The notes under the pieces are model-generated. The model saw only the letters and a program-made list of their open reading frames with translations, had not been told where the DNA came from and did not search any database. Source: UBA5078 sp051252515 (GTDB lineage: Bacteria; Pseudomonadota; Gammaproteobacteria; Pseudomonadales; Pseudohongiellaceae). From it: DNA of 64,000 nt. This document shows positions 43,935-53,088 of the stretch, one piece after another (within the stretch, counting starts at the first letter, position 1; each line of letters opens with the position of its first letter). Location: NCBI GenBank assembly GCA_051252515.1, contig JBPOFS010000001.1:248001-312000 (forward strand), read 5' to 3'. The translations under genes were made by a program, and so were the position numbers.

Positions 43935-44267
43935 CTAAGGCTGAACGCGGCGTAGTGTTTGCACACCTTGTGGGCTGCGCTGAACCATCTGGTCTGGAGT
44001 GGGAAACTCCACAGTACTGACAATCACTTGGCCCATCGCATCTAGGCGAATACTGTCGCCATCGACCCATTCATAAGGGAACGACACTCCGAAGGACTCC
44101 GCGATCACCTCAGTGGCAGTGTATTCCAAGACGATACTCTGACCCGCCATATCTCCCGACCAAACCCCAATAATCATCTCTTGCTTGGAGGGTGCCGATG
44201 TTCCCGCACACGCCACTAACAGCAAGCCTAGACAGAAAATTGATAGTAATTTGAAATAACGTTGCAT
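43935..44267 (-). CDS. Small lipoprotein of unknown function
   Basis: This 110-residue protein has a lipoprotein signal (LLSIFCLGLLLVAC, lipobox LVAC-A) and a mature domain starting IIGVWSGDMAGQSIVLEYTA. The short beta-strand pattern resembles lipocalin-like lipoproteins with a G-x-W opening, as does the unknown secreted protein at 22,433. It is convergent with the sensor gene. The function is unknown. Confidence 0.65.
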   Translation of the reverse strand: MQRYFKLLSIFCLGLLLVACAGTSAPSKQEMIIGVWSGDMAGQSIVLEYTATEVIAESFGVSFPYEWVDGDSIRLDAMGQVIVSTVEFPTPDQMVQRSPQGVQTLRRVQP

Positions 44268-44303
44268 ATTTTCCTCACAATTGGGGTTTTGTTGTTGTTC
44301 GTG

Positions 44304-44317
44304 CAGTAATATTACTG
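44304..44317. promoter_or_regulatory. Perfect 14-base palindrome in a divergent spacer
   Basis: CAGTAATATTACTG lies between the lipoprotein gene (minus) and the DUF1653 gene (plus), 37 bases from the first start. A dimeric regulator could bind here, but I recognise no consensus. Confidence 0.3.
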
Positions 44318-44404
44318 TGATCGACTCATTGGTGCATGAGCTTTTCTGCTAAGCTCCCCCATTATTGAGATAAAGCACCACAATACAGAGAACATTTAGC
44401 CACT

Positions 44405-44617
44405 ATGACATTACAAGCCGGCATTTACCGACATTATAAAGATAAACTCTACCAAGTCATCGGGGTCGCTCGTCACAGTGAAACCGAAGAGGAGCACGTG
44501 GTCTATCGGCCCCTCTATGGTGCTAGAGATTTATGGATAAGACCTTTATCCATGTTTAACGAGACGGTAGAAGTCGAAGGCAAGACAATGAAGCGTTTTA
44601 GCTTCGTTGAAGAGTAA
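44405..44617 (+). CDS. DUF1653 family protein
   Basis: This 70-residue protein matches the DUF1653 pattern: AGIYRHYKDKLYQVIGVARH, then VVYRPLYGARDLWIRPLSMF near the centre. It is a small cytoplasmic SH3-like fold of unknown function, common in Proteobacteria as a single gene. It stands alone, convergent with trhO by 19 bases. The ATG start lacks a strong ribosome binding site. Confidence 0.85.
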   Translation: MTLQAGIYRHYKDKLYQVIGVARHSETEEEHVVYRPLYGARDLWIRPLSMFNETVEVEGKTMKRFSFVEE

Positions 44618-44636
44618 GCACTCGCTAGCGCCCGCC

Positions 44637-45614
44637 TTACCGTTTTCGTTGCGCTTCTTTCAAAGCCAGTTTCTCAAGCCGTCGCCGCTCGATCGTCTGA
44701 GCCATAGACTCACCAATATGAGCCTCCCCGCGCGCCTTTGACAGCTGTACCTGCCGTTCACGTTCGGCATAACGACTTCTTTGTTCGTCGTCATGCTCAT
44801 CAAAACAATGAGGACAGCTGATGCCTCGCTCATATTGTTCTGATGCTTTATCTTGTTCTGTAATCGGCATGCGGCAAGCATGGCACTGATCATAGGAGCC
44901 CTGTTCAAGCTGATGGTTAACCGTCACGCGGTTATCGAACACAAAGCACTCCCCTTCCCAAAGTGAGTTCTCCTGAGGCACCTCTTCGAGGTATTTAAGA
45001 ATCCCCCCCTCAAGATGATAGACCTCATCGAAGCCCTGCTCTTTCATAAAGGCTGTGGACTTCTCGCAGCGAATTCCTCCCGTGCAAAACATAGCGACTT
45101 TCTTATGTTGCTTAGGGTCAAAATGCTCTTTTGCAAACGCAGGAAACTCTCGGAACGACTTAGTCTCAGGATTCAATGCGTTTTTAAACGTGCCAATTTT
45201 AACCTCGTAGTCATTGCGGGTATCCACAACGAGCACTTCCGGGTCAGCAATCAGCGCATTCCAATCCGTTGGCTTCACATAGGTGCCAACGATGTGATTG
45301 GGATCGATATCTTCAACCCCCATGGTCACAATTTCTTTCTTGAGTTTCACTTTTGTGCGGTAGAAAGGATTCTCGTCAGCAAAGGACTCTTTGGCTTCGA
45401 GCGTGACAACACGAGGGTCAGCCCGGAGAAAGTCGAGTACGGCGTCAACACCTGATCGCGAGCCGGCGATGGTGCCATTGACGCCTTCGGCCGCTAACAA
45501 AAGCGTGCCACGGACATCATTAGCCAACATGATGTCACGCAACGGGGTACGCAGGGTTTCAAAATCGGGGAGGCGCACAAATTTGTACAGTGCAGCCACT
45601 ACTATAGCGTTCAT
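44637..45614 (-). CDS. trhO: TrhO (YceA), oxygen-dependent tRNA uridine-34 hydroxylase
   Basis: The start at 45614 follows AGAGAGG at six bases and gives the family N-terminus (VVAALYKFVRLPDFETLRTP). The 325-residue protein has an acylphosphatase-like N-domain (VRGTLLLAAEGVNGTIAGSR). A rhodanese domain with catalytic-site Cys in AMFCTGGIRCEKS follows, then a C-terminal zinc-ribbon-like segment (CHACRMPITEQDK, CPHCF). TrhO makes 5-hydroxyuridine at the wobble position of certain tRNAs. recQ lies immediately upstream on the same strand. Confidence 0.95.
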   Translation of the reverse strand: MNAIVVAALYKFVRLPDFETLRTPLRDIMLANDVRGTLLLAAEGVNGTIAGSRSGVDAVLDFLRADPRVVTLEAKESFADENPFYRTKVKLKKEIVTMGVEDIDPNHIVGTYVKPTDWNALIADPEVLVVDTRNDYEVKIGTFKNALNPETKSFREFPAFAKEHFDPKQHKKVAMFCTGGIRCEKSTAFMKEQGFDEVYHLEGGILKYLEEVPQENSLWEGECFVFDNRVTVNHQLEQGSYDQCHACRMPITEQDKASEQYERGISCPHCFDEHDDEQRSRYAERERQVQLSKARGEAHIGESMAQTIERRRLEKLALKEAQRKR

Positions 45615-45714
45615 AAATAACCTCTCTTGCCGCCTGAATCGTAAATCCAGCGCATTGTGGGGTGGGGGTAAAACGAGGGGCATTTTACACGAGTTTAAAG
45701 ATAAGCAAACAGCC

Positions 45715-47529
45715 CTAGGCCGCCTCATACTCCTTAATCACTTGTAAAAATGCCGCTCCATATTTCTCAAGCTTACTTTGTCCAACACCGTTAATCGTCA
45801 ACAATTGTGCTTCATTCAATGGACGGTAGTGCACCATCTCCATCAAACTCGCATCGTGGAAAATAACATAAGGTGCCACATCATTTTCATCCGAGAAGCG
45901 CTTGCGGCATTGTCGCAATGCTTCCCAAAGTGACTTATCCGCGTCCGCCACCGCTTGCGCGCTACGTGACTTGCGCAAGGGTTTAGCGGTCGGCTCTTGC
46001 ACATCAATACGCAGCGCAATGCTCTGCTCACCTTTGAGCAACCCTCGGGATTTTTCGTTCAAATGCAGGCCACCATAGGTGGCATGGTCTACGTTTAAAT
46101 ACCCACGCGCGACCAACTGTCTAAACACGGAGCGCCACGCATTACCGTTCAGCTCTTTGCCAATGCCATAGGTGGAGATTCGATGATGATCGTTCTGGAA
46201 GATCTTGTCGCTCTCGGCGCCTAATAACACATCAATCAAATAGTTCACGCCAAAACGCTGGCCTGTGCGGTATACACACGAGAGCGCTTTTCTCGACGCC
46301 TCAGTTCCATCCCATGTCGGCACTGGAGCAATACAGGCATCACAATTCCCGCATGCCTCCGGGCCATCTTCACCGAAGTAATGCAAAAGCGCTTGGCGAC
46401 GACAACTGGTAATCTCACAAAGCCCAAGCATTGCATCTAATTTTCCGCGCTCAATACGCTTGAATTTCTCGTTGCCCTGAGAGGCGTCCATCATTTGCCG
46501 CAACATAATGATGTCCTGAAGGCCATACACCATCCATGCCGTCGCTGGCTCCCCATCCCGCCCAGCGCGACCAGTCTCTTGATAGTAAGCCTCTAAACTC
46601 TTGGGTAGATCCAGATGCACAATAAAGCGCACATCCGGCTTATCGATTCCCATCCCAAAAGCGATTGTCGCCACAACAATCACACTCTCTTCGCGCAGAA
46701 AGCGCTGTTGATTCAACTGCCTAGTTTGCGCACTCAACCCCGCATGATAGGGCAAGGCATCGAACCCTTGCTGCACGAGCCAAGCGGCCGTGTCATCCAC
46801 CTTCTTGCGCGAGAGACAATAGACTATCCCGGCATCGGATTCGTGTTCACGGCGCAGGAACCTCAGCAATTGCTGTCTTGGGTTTTGCTTTTGGGTGATG
46901 CGGTATTGGATATTCGGTCGATCGAAGCCACTCACAAAATGTTTTGCATCCTGCAGGCCCAGACGCAGCGCAATCTCTTCTCGCGTGTTCGCATCGGCCG
47001 TCGCCGTTAGCGCGATGCGCGGTACATCTGGAAACACCTCTTGCAACAGTGATAACTGCAGGTAATCCGACCGGAAGTCATGCCCCCACTGAGACACGCA
47101 ATGCGCTTCATCAATCGCAAATAACGCCAAAGGGATAGATTTCAAAAGCTGCAGGGTGCTGTCTTGATTCAAACGCTCTGGTGCCACGTAAAGCAGATCA
47201 AGCGTGTTGTCCCTAAGGGATGTAATGACCTCGCGTTGCTCCTCGGGAGACAACGATGAGTTTAGGAAACTCGCACGAACCCCTAACTCACGCAGCGCAT
47301 CCACTTGGTCCTGCATCAGAGCAATAAGAGGGGAAACGATAATCGCCACGCCTGGGAGTAACAGCCCAGGAATTTGATAGCACAGCGACTTTCCGCCCCC
47401 TGTTGGCATCAACACAAGGCAATGGCGCCCTTCTAAGATCTCGGTGATTATTTCACGCTGCGGCTCACGAAAATGATCGTAGCCGAAGACGTCTTTAAGT
47501 ACTGTTTCTGGATTTAGGGTAGAAGGCAT
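45715..47529 (-). CDS. recQ: RecQ, ATP-dependent DNA helicase
   Basis: This 604-residue superfamily 2 helicase has Walker A VLMPTGGGKSLCYQIP, motif II AIDEAHCVSQWGHDFRSDY and motif VI YYQETGRAGRDG. The RecQ-C zinc-binding cysteines are in CEITSCRRQALLHYFGE and CGNCDAC. A winged helix and a C-terminal HRDC domain (about 525-600) follow. The length and domain order are those of E. coli RecQ (609). It unwinds DNA 3'-5' in RecF-pathway repair. trhO lies 101 bases downstream on the same strand. Confidence 0.97.
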   Translation of the reverse strand: MPSTLNPETVLKDVFGYDHFREPQREIITEILEGRHCLVLMPTGGGKSLCYQIPGLLLPGVAIIVSPLIALMQDQVDALRELGVRASFLNSSLSPEEQREVITSLRDNTLDLLYVAPERLNQDSTLQLLKSIPLALFAIDEAHCVSQWGHDFRSDYLQLSLLQEVFPDVPRIALTATADANTREEIALRLGLQDAKHFVSGFDRPNIQYRITQKQNPRQQLLRFLRREHESDAGIVYCLSRKKVDDTAAWLVQQGFDALPYHAGLSAQTRQLNQQRFLREESVIVVATIAFGMGIDKPDVRFIVHLDLPKSLEAYYQETGRAGRDGEPATAWMVYGLQDIIMLRQMMDASQGNEKFKRIERGKLDAMLGLCEITSCRRQALLHYFGEDGPEACGNCDACIAPVPTWDGTEASRKALSCVYRTGQRFGVNYLIDVLLGAESDKIFQNDHHRISTYGIGKELNGNAWRSVFRQLVARGYLNVDHATYGGLHLNEKSRGLLKGEQSIALRIDVQEPTAKPLRKSRSAQAVADADKSLWEALRQCRKRFSDENDVAPYVIFHDASLMEMVHYRPLNEAQLLTINGVGQSKLEKYGAAFLQVIKEYEAA

Positions 47530-47582
47530 GTATCAACTAGTTAGGCATTAAATGATCGGTACTGTCATAGTAGCTCAAAATG

Positions 47583-47620
47583 ACAACGGCCTGTTCCACT
47601 AGTGCAGAACAGGCCGTTGT
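47583..47620 (-). terminator. Terminator-like hairpin after the DUF3014 gene
   Basis: A perfect 14-base stem (47583-47596 with 47607-47620) continues inside as CACT/AGTG. On the minus strand it is followed by CATTTTG, a weak T run. It lies 28 bases after the DUF3014 stop and upstream of recQ, so it probably separates these transcripts. Confidence 0.65.
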
Positions 47621-47647
47621 AACGATAAGCGTTTTGACGCGAATATT

Positions 47648-48502
47648 CTAAGGAGTCGTCAATTGTGTCTTGTATTGGCGAAGTGCTAATTTCAGTTTCT
47701 CGGCATTTTGTGGGCCCATACGCAGCAATTGCTTCTCTACCGGGCTCATACTCTCTGTATCCGAGTCAGCGTAGATATACATCACTTTGGGCTTGATTAG
47801 CTGAAACGGTCCCTGTGCAGTTTGCGCATTCAGGACATTATCGATTGCTCTTACCAAGGCATCATCGAAATCTCTATTGCGATAGCCAATCTCTGCATAC
47901 GCCTCTTGAAACAATGGCTTCATGAGGCGGTAAATCGCGATGGCCTGCTCAGGGTTTACGGCAGTTAAACCATCGACCAATGACGTGTAGCGTTGATAAG
48001 AGACCGCCTGCATTTCGTAAAGGTTCTCATCCAACTCTCGCACGGCCATCGACTGCGGCAATCGCTTCACAGGGTATTCAAGCTGAGGAAGATTGCCGTC
48101 TGCGACATTCTCTACAAACACGACCAATTTACGAATCACGTCGTCAGGCACAAGAAGACTCAACAAGCGCGTTCCTGTCTCCGTTGCACCGATACGCTCA
48201 TTAAGCATGTCATCACTAGCGTTCAGGCTTGGAAGCTCAATAATCTCTTCAGGCACTTCGGGCACGATAGGCGCGACTTCGGCCACTACGGGGCTTACAG
48301 GTGCAGGAACAACAGGTGTGGCTACTGGCGCGGGCGCTGGTGTTTCGACACGCTGAACAGGTTCCGGTGCTCGCGGCACAGGAGGCGTAAGCTCGACTGT
48401 TCGCGTCCCTTCTGGACTTTCAAACGTGGCCGCCAGATAGACTAGAAACAGCAGGCCGATGACGGCAATGGCTGCAATGATTGCCAGGCTCTTATTTGGC
48501 AT
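47648..48502 (-). CDS. DUF3014 membrane-anchored protein
   Basis: This 284-residue protein has one N-terminal helix (about 6-26) and a proline/valine-rich linker (about 35-90, repeated APVATPVVPAPVSP-like units). The globular DUF3014 domain follows (SLNASDDMLNERIGATETG, then VFVENVADGNLPQLEYPVKR). The family is widespread in gammaproteobacteria, of unknown role, and predicted to lie in the periplasm on an inner-membrane tether. It is between recQ and a cation exporter on the same strand, with a terminator on its downstream side. Confidence 0.85.
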   Translation of the reverse strand: MPNKSLAIIAAIAVIGLLFLVYLAATFESPEGTRTVELTPPVPRAPEPVQRVETPAPAPVATPVVPAPVSPVVAEVAPIVPEVPEEIIELPSLNASDDMLNERIGATETGTRLLSLLVPDDVIRKLVVFVENVADGNLPQLEYPVKRLPQSMAVRELDENLYEMQAVSYQRYTSLVDGLTAVNPEQAIAIYRLMKPLFQEAYAEIGYRNRDFDDALVRAIDNVLNAQTAQGPFQLIKPKVMYIYADSDTESMSPVEKQLLRMGPQNAEKLKLALRQYKTQLTTP

Positions 48503-48642
48503 GAATATCCCCGATTGTTCAGTAGTTTAAAAACTAGGCTTTAAGCAAGGAGGGCATTCTTGCACAGCCCCCTATTAGCGGCAAGCAACAGCCAATGAAA
48601 TCAGCATGTTGCCCCTTATTGCCATTTTTTCGGCTCATTTGT

Positions 48643-49215
48643 TTAGGTCAAAAATCCACCGACATCAAAGAGCACAGCCACCCCCAGAAGCAAGAAAATA
48701 GAGGCCGCTACAATGTGTACTAGACGCACAGGCACTCGACCCGCAATTTTGTTGCCCAGCAAGACCGCCGGCACATTGGCAATCAACATACCAAACGTCG
48801 TGCCCAGCACCACGGAATACAGTGCTTGATAATTAGCGGCCAAGGCCACTGTTGCCACCTGAGTCTTATCGCCCATTTCCGCTAGGAAAAACGCTATGAA
48901 CGTGGCGACAAACACCCCTTGCTTCACAAACGTGGCCTCATCCTCTTCGAATTCATCCGGAATCAGCATCCATACGGCCATAGCGATGAACGATCCCCCG
49001 AGAATCCAACGCAAGGTTTGCGGAGTAAACAGCGTCGTCACCCAAGTGCCAAGCGCCCCAGCCAAACCATGATTGGCTAACGTGGCCACAAGAATTCCAA
49101 GGATAATTGGCCAAGGCTTGCGATATTTAGCCGCGAGTATAAATGCCAACAGTTGTGTTTTATCGCCAATCTCAGCCAGGGCCACTAACCCCGTGGACAC
49201 TAAAAATGCCTCCAT
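48643..49215 (-). CDS. GDT1/TMEM165-family cation exporter (MneA-like)
   Basis: This 190-residue membrane protein has six helices and two copies of the E-x-G-D-K-T motif: AEIGDKTQLLAF near residue 14 and AEMGDKTQVATV near residue 112. These form the cation path of the UPF0016/GDT1 family, bacterial members of which export Mn(II). Length and topology match. The upstream gene ends only 52 bases away on the same strand, and no manganese riboswitch is visible in that short gap. Confidence 0.92.
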   Translation of the reverse strand: MEAFLVSTGLVALAEIGDKTQLLAFILAAKYRKPWPIILGILVATLANHGLAGALGTWVTTLFTPQTLRWILGGSFIAMAVWMLIPDEFEEDEATFVKQGVFVATFIAFFLAEMGDKTQVATVALAANYQALYSVVLGTTFGMLIANVPAVLLGNKIAGRVPVRLVHIVAASIFLLLGVAVLFDVGGFLT

Positions 49216-49267
49216 GCCTTCCTCTTATTACAAGCTATATGTGGGCGCACATATTAAGCCCTATGCA

Positions 49268-50335
49268 CTACCAGCGCATAACACTACGACGATATTCTCG
49301 GTTGATATTGATCTGCATCGTCCGCAGCTCGGCTAATCGAGCAGGCCCTGCGCCTTCATTACTGGTTTGTAGCGCCGGCTGAGCATCTAACAAGGCTTGT
49401 AGCGCATCGATGGAGCGATCCAGAGAGGTAACGGTTATCTGTATACGGTCTCTATAAAACTGTCTTTGCGATTCATTTTCACGGTATTGTGGGTTTTCGC
49501 GGCGCACGGTGCCACAGCTTTGAGAAACTTGGCCTGTCGCTGAGACGACGTCACGACACACATATTCAGAGACATAACGTTGCACAGGGCGCTGCAGGTT
49601 ATAGGGAATAGCGCGCAAAGCATAATCGGCACTTTGCGCTTCGGCATAGGCTTTTGCATACAATAAATCGAATCGTGTTTGGACACGCATGCCACTATTG
49701 GCATTTAAGTCCTCTTGTTCAACCCCAAGCGCAATTGCATATACATCCTGCAACATTTCAATATCACGCATATTGGCTAGAGCGCTACGCTCCATTAAGT
49801 TGCCTCGCACCGCCTGTATCTTCCATTCGCCGAAGGCTAGCGCGGCATCGGCATAGGCTTGTGTACCTGGCTCGTAAATACGCGTGCTGAGATGCAGAGC
49901 AAGGTGCTCTTTATCGTCAGCCTCATCCCACTCCCCTGCGGCCTTATAGGCATTAATCAAATGGCCTAGAACCTCTAGCTGACCAACGCTATAGAGCCCG
50001 TCGCTTATCCGAGTAATATTCAAAGCTCGCTCAAAGCTCTGCGCTGCGGATTGAAACTGACCAAGCTCCAAATAGAACCGACCTAAATCGCTTAACACTT
50101 CGACGAGATTGGCATCATAAGGACCAAGCTCACTCTCTATTGTCCTCACCTCTTGCTCAAAGAGTGTCACCCTAGCGCTCACCTCCCGTGCGGCCTCTAC
50201 ATCCAATGTTGTTTCTTGCTCGCTATCAACAGGCACATCAACGGCGGCGTCGCTCGCATATGACACTCCCGCCCAAGCAATGCTTAGCCAGAACGCGCCA
50301 ATACTCAGCATTTGTCGCCAGTTAATCACACACAT
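49268..50335 (-). CDS. Secreted TPR-like protein of unknown function
   Basis: This 355-residue protein has a signal peptide (LSIGAFWLSIAWAGV, cleavage near SYAS). Paired-helix repeats (SDLGRFYLELGQFQSAAQSF is a typical TPR unit) extend from about residue 70. A Cys-containing segment (EYVCRDVVS, SCGTVRREN) near residue 255 may form a disulfide. It probably acts as a periplasmic protein-interaction platform. It precedes the cation exporter gene by about 52 bases; functional linkage is uncertain. Confidence 0.72.
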   Translation of the reverse strand: MCVINWRQMLSIGAFWLSIAWAGVSYASDAAVDVPVDSEQETTLDVEAAREVSARVTLFEQEVRTIESELGPYDANLVEVLSDLGRFYLELGQFQSAAQSFERALNITRISDGLYSVGQLEVLGHLINAYKAAGEWDEADDKEHLALHLSTRIYEPGTQAYADAALAFGEWKIQAVRGNLMERSALANMRDIEMLQDVYAIALGVEQEDLNANSGMRVQTRFDLLYAKAYAEAQSADYALRAIPYNLQRPVQRYVSEYVCRDVVSATGQVSQSCGTVRRENPQYRENESQRQFYRDRIQITVTSLDRSIDALQALLDAQPALQTSNEGAGPARLAELRTMQININREYRRSVMRW

Positions 50336-50505
50336 AAAAATTCACTTTTAACGGTTTCCCTTTAATACTTAACGCACTTGAACAACTTTCGTTGACGTAC
50401 TCGCACAGCACGGGTCACACTGAGAACAGCCCCCGTCCAATCTAGCCCCATTTAAGCTATTAAATCAAAACATTAACAGGGGGAACTAAGCAAGGAGACT
50501 GAAAA

Positions 50506-51150
50506 ATGAGAAAACTAATACTGACGGCCTCAGTAATCGCGCTCGCCTGTGTTAGCACTGTGAATTATTCACAGGACAATACAATGAGTTTCTTCATCAC
50601 TAGCGTTGGATCAGGAGACGGTGCCAACCTAGGTGGCTTAGCAGGTGCCGACGCGCACTGCGCAGCACTGGCAACCTCTGTTGGAGCGGGCGGTAAAACA
50701 TGGGCCGCTTACTTAAGCACCCAGGCCGCTGGCGGCCGCCCTGGCATCAATGCACGCGATCGCATCGGCTCAGGCCCATGGTATAACGCCAAGGGCGTCA
50801 TGATTGCTGAAAACGTCGCGCAACTGCACAGTGAAGCGGCGATGACAGGGAAAGAAAACTCGCTAACTGAAGCTGGCAACGTTGTTAATGGACGTGGCGA
50901 TACCCCTAACACCCACGACATTTTAACGGGTTCACAACTCGACGGAACGGCCTTTCCTGCCGGCACGCAGCTAACCTGCAATGATTGGACAAGCAATAGC
51001 GAAGGCAGTGCTCAAGCAGGACATCACGACCGTCAAGGCGGCGGCGCAAACCCAAACTCCTTTAACAGCGCCCACGCTACGAGAAGTTGCAGTCAAGAAG
51101 ATCTCATCGCTACTGGCGGTAACGGTTACTTCTACTGTTTCGCCTACTAA
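50506..51150 (+). CDS. Secreted lectin-like / DUF1554-like protein
   Basis: GGAG precedes the ATG. The 214-residue protein has a signal peptide (LILTASVIALACVS). The mature domain FFITSVGSGDGANLGGLAGA, then DAHCAALATSV, TWAAYLSTQ, INARDRIGSGPWYNAKG and a terminal GGNGYFYCFAY are typical of C-type-lectin-like secreted domains. It has four or more cysteines, probably disulfide-bonded. Ligands are unknown; extracellular or periplasmic carbohydrate binding is the usual guess. A strong hairpin follows. Confidence 0.75.
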   Translation: MRKLILTASVIALACVSTVNYSQDNTMSFFITSVGSGDGANLGGLAGADAHCAALATSVGAGGKTWAAYLSTQAAGGRPGINARDRIGSGPWYNAKGVMIAENVAQLHSEAAMTGKENSLTEAGNVVNGRGDTPNTHDILTGSQLDGTAFPAGTQLTCNDWTSNSEGSAQAGHHDRQGGGANPNSFNSAHATRSCSQEDLIATGGNGYFYCFAY

Positions 51151-51156
51151 GCAGTC

Positions 51157-51189
51157 ATCTCGACGCGCGATGTTTTCGCGCGTCGAGAT
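51157..51189. terminator. Perfect 14-base hairpin after the lectin-like gene
   Basis: ATCTCGACGCGCGA (51157-51170) pairs with 51176-51189, with a five-base TGTTT loop, six bases after the stop. There is no T run, so it may end transcription only with help, or stabilise the mRNA 3' end. Confidence 0.55.
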
Positions 51190-51246
51190 ACACTTAGCGT
51201 CGATAAACAATTAGCCTTTTTTTGATATCGAGCAGTGGACCTAAGC

Positions 51247-52185
51247 ATGGAATTCAAGGATTACTATAAGGTTTTAGGCGTTGCAGTAGACGCTGATTTA
51301 AAAGCCATTAAAACTGCCTACCGCAAATTGGCACGTAAGTATCATCCCGATGTTAGTGAGGAGCACAACGCCGAGGCAAAGTTCAAAGAAGTTGCCGAAG
51401 CCTACGAAGTGCTCAGCGATGATGCAAAACGCAGTGAGTACGACCACTTACGTCAGAATCCACAGCAGGGGCAGGGTTTCGAACCTCCGCCCGGTTGGCA
51501 AAGCCAAGCCAAAAATCATGCAGGACAACAACACGATTTCTCGGATTTCTTTGAGAATATCTTTGGGGGCGGCCAAGCTCGTGGCGGGCGTCAACAACAC
51601 GAAGGCTTCAATACTCAACGCGGACGCGATATCGAAATTGAGCTGCCTTTATTCTTAGAAGACACTCTATCGGATGCGTCCCGCTCAATAGAGTACAACC
51701 TTCCCCATTATACCGAGCAAGGCCAGCGCGAAGATGTGCGCAAATCGTTAAAGGTTAAAATCCCTGAAGGCGTCAGTGACGGTGAGCGTATTCGTCTCAA
51801 GGGCCAAGGTAGCCCCGGGATCGGCAATGCCCCAGCAGGAGATTTATTTTTACGCGTGCGCTTAGTCCCACACCCCTTATTTGACACTGTAGGCCCCGAC
51901 CTACACATTGTGGTTCCTGTGGCACCTTGGGAAGCCGCGCTAGGGACAACATTAACTGTGCCGACATTACACGGAAAAATAAAGCTCACCATCAAGCCCA
52001 ATAGCCAAAGCGGCCAACGCCTGCGAATAAAAGGCAAAGGTCTAAAGACACGAAAAATTAATGGTGACTTATTTGCTATTCTAAAAATCGTCATCCCTGA
52101 TAGCAGCAACAAGAGTGAAGAGTCGCTATGGCAGGAATTGCAAAAACAATCGACTTTCAACCCTCGCAAAGAATGGGAGGCATAA
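51247..52185 (+). CDS. cbpA: CbpA, DnaJ-type co-chaperone and curved-DNA-binding protein
   Basis: The start at 51247 gives MEFKDYYKVLGV, the CbpA N-terminus; an upstream GTG adds four residues. The 312-residue protein has a J domain with HPD in KYHPDVSEE (about 34-36). A Gly/Phe-rich linker (about 60-110) precedes two C-terminal substrate-binding domains without the DnaJ zinc finger. CbpA works with DnaK and binds nucleoid DNA in stationary phase. Its modulator CbpM follows after one base, the standard operon. Confidence 0.95.
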   Translation: MEFKDYYKVLGVAVDADLKAIKTAYRKLARKYHPDVSEEHNAEAKFKEVAEAYEVLSDDAKRSEYDHLRQNPQQGQGFEPPPGWQSQAKNHAGQQHDFSDFFENIFGGGQARGGRQQHEGFNTQRGRDIEIELPLFLEDTLSDASRSIEYNLPHYTEQGQREDVRKSLKVKIPEGVSDGERIRLKGQGSPGIGNAPAGDLFLRVRLVPHPLFDTVGPDLHIVVPVAPWEAALGTTLTVPTLHGKIKLTIKPNSQSGQRLRIKGKGLKTRKINGDLFAILKIVIPDSSNKSEESLWQELQKQSTFNPRKEWEA

Positions 52186-52186
52186 G

Positions 52187-52492
52187 ATGCAAGTAGAATA
52201 TTCGATAAGCATTAGCTTCAATGACGCATGCCATCAAATTGGTGTCGAATCGGAACAAGCTTACGCCATTGTAGAGTGCGGCATCATCGCCCCTCAAGGC
52301 GACTCCCCTGAAGACTGGATATTTGATCTCGACATGATATCCCGAGCAAAGCGGGCGTTGCGCTTGCAACGTGACCTGCATATGGACTGGTCGGCAGTGG
52401 CTCTGTTAGTGTCACTACTGGATGAACGCGATCAGCTGCGCGCCGACAATTACCAGTTGCGCAGTCAGTTACAACGATTCATTCCGGATTAA
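52187..52492 (+). CDS. cbpM: CbpM, modulator of CbpA
   Basis: The start at 52187 follows GGGAGG at six bases. A longer frame from 52115 would overlap cbpA. The 101-residue protein has a MerR-like helical fold (VESEQAYAIVECGIIAPQGD, then DLDMISRAKRALRLQRDLHM). This is the CbpM pattern that binds the CbpA J domain and blocks its action on DnaK. It directly follows cbpA. Confidence 0.9.
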   Translation: MQVEYSISISFNDACHQIGVESEQAYAIVECGIIAPQGDSPEDWIFDLDMISRAKRALRLQRDLHMDWSAVALLVSLLDERDQLRADNYQLRSQLQRFIPD

Positions 52493-52519
52493 ACTAATCA
52501 GGAGCAACACGATACTTAT

Positions 52520-52990
52520 ATGGCCGTCGAGATCGAAAGAAAATACCTTGTAGTACACGATCAACTGCCTCCTTTGAAAAAAGGAGAGTTGATCTTTCAA
52601 AGTTATATTCCTACCGCTAACAGTAGTACTGTGCGAATTCGATTGTGTGGTACCCAAGCCTACTTAACCCTAAAAGGCCCTACCCATGGAATCAGCCGAG
52701 CTGAGTTTGAGTACCCCATCCCCGCCACGGATGCCCATGAGATGCTCACCCGCTTATGCGCGCTAGGGGCCATCGAGAAGCACCGCTATAAGGTATTACA
52801 TGACGGCATGGTTTGGGAAATCGATGTCTTTGAAGGGGTTAATAAGGGTTTGATTGTCGCTGAGATCGAACTGAGTTCCGAAACACAGCGCTTTACGTTG
52901 CCCCCGTGGATTGGCGCAGAAGTCAGCGCAGACTCTCGTTACTCGAACCAAGCTTTAATGAAATCACCTTGGCCTAAGTGGGGAAGATAG
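52520..52990 (+). CDS. CYTH-domain protein (inorganic triphosphatase family)
   Basis: This 156-residue protein starts VEIERKYLV with the E-x-E-x-K motif (Glu4, Glu6, Lys8). The triphosphate-tunnel residues VRIRLCGTQAYLTLKGPTHG and YKVLHDGMVWEIDVFEG follow. Such stand-alone CYTH proteins hydrolyse inorganic triphosphate. Adenylate cyclase class IV is a less likely alternative. It lies 27 bases after cbpM, possibly in the same transcript. Confidence 0.9.
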   Translation: MAVEIERKYLVVHDQLPPLKKGELIFQSYIPTANSSTVRIRLCGTQAYLTLKGPTHGISRAEFEYPIPATDAHEMLTRLCALGAIEKHRYKVLHDGMVWEIDVFEGVNKGLIVAEIELSSETQRFTLPPWIGAEVSADSRYSNQALMKSPWPKWGR

Positions 52991-53088
52991 CGCTTGTGCT
53001 CTGTCACAGAACCGACACTCAAGAGTAATCCGCCTGTCATTTAATTACATTACTGTGTGCCTCATCTTGACTACATAAGGTGAGAAGC

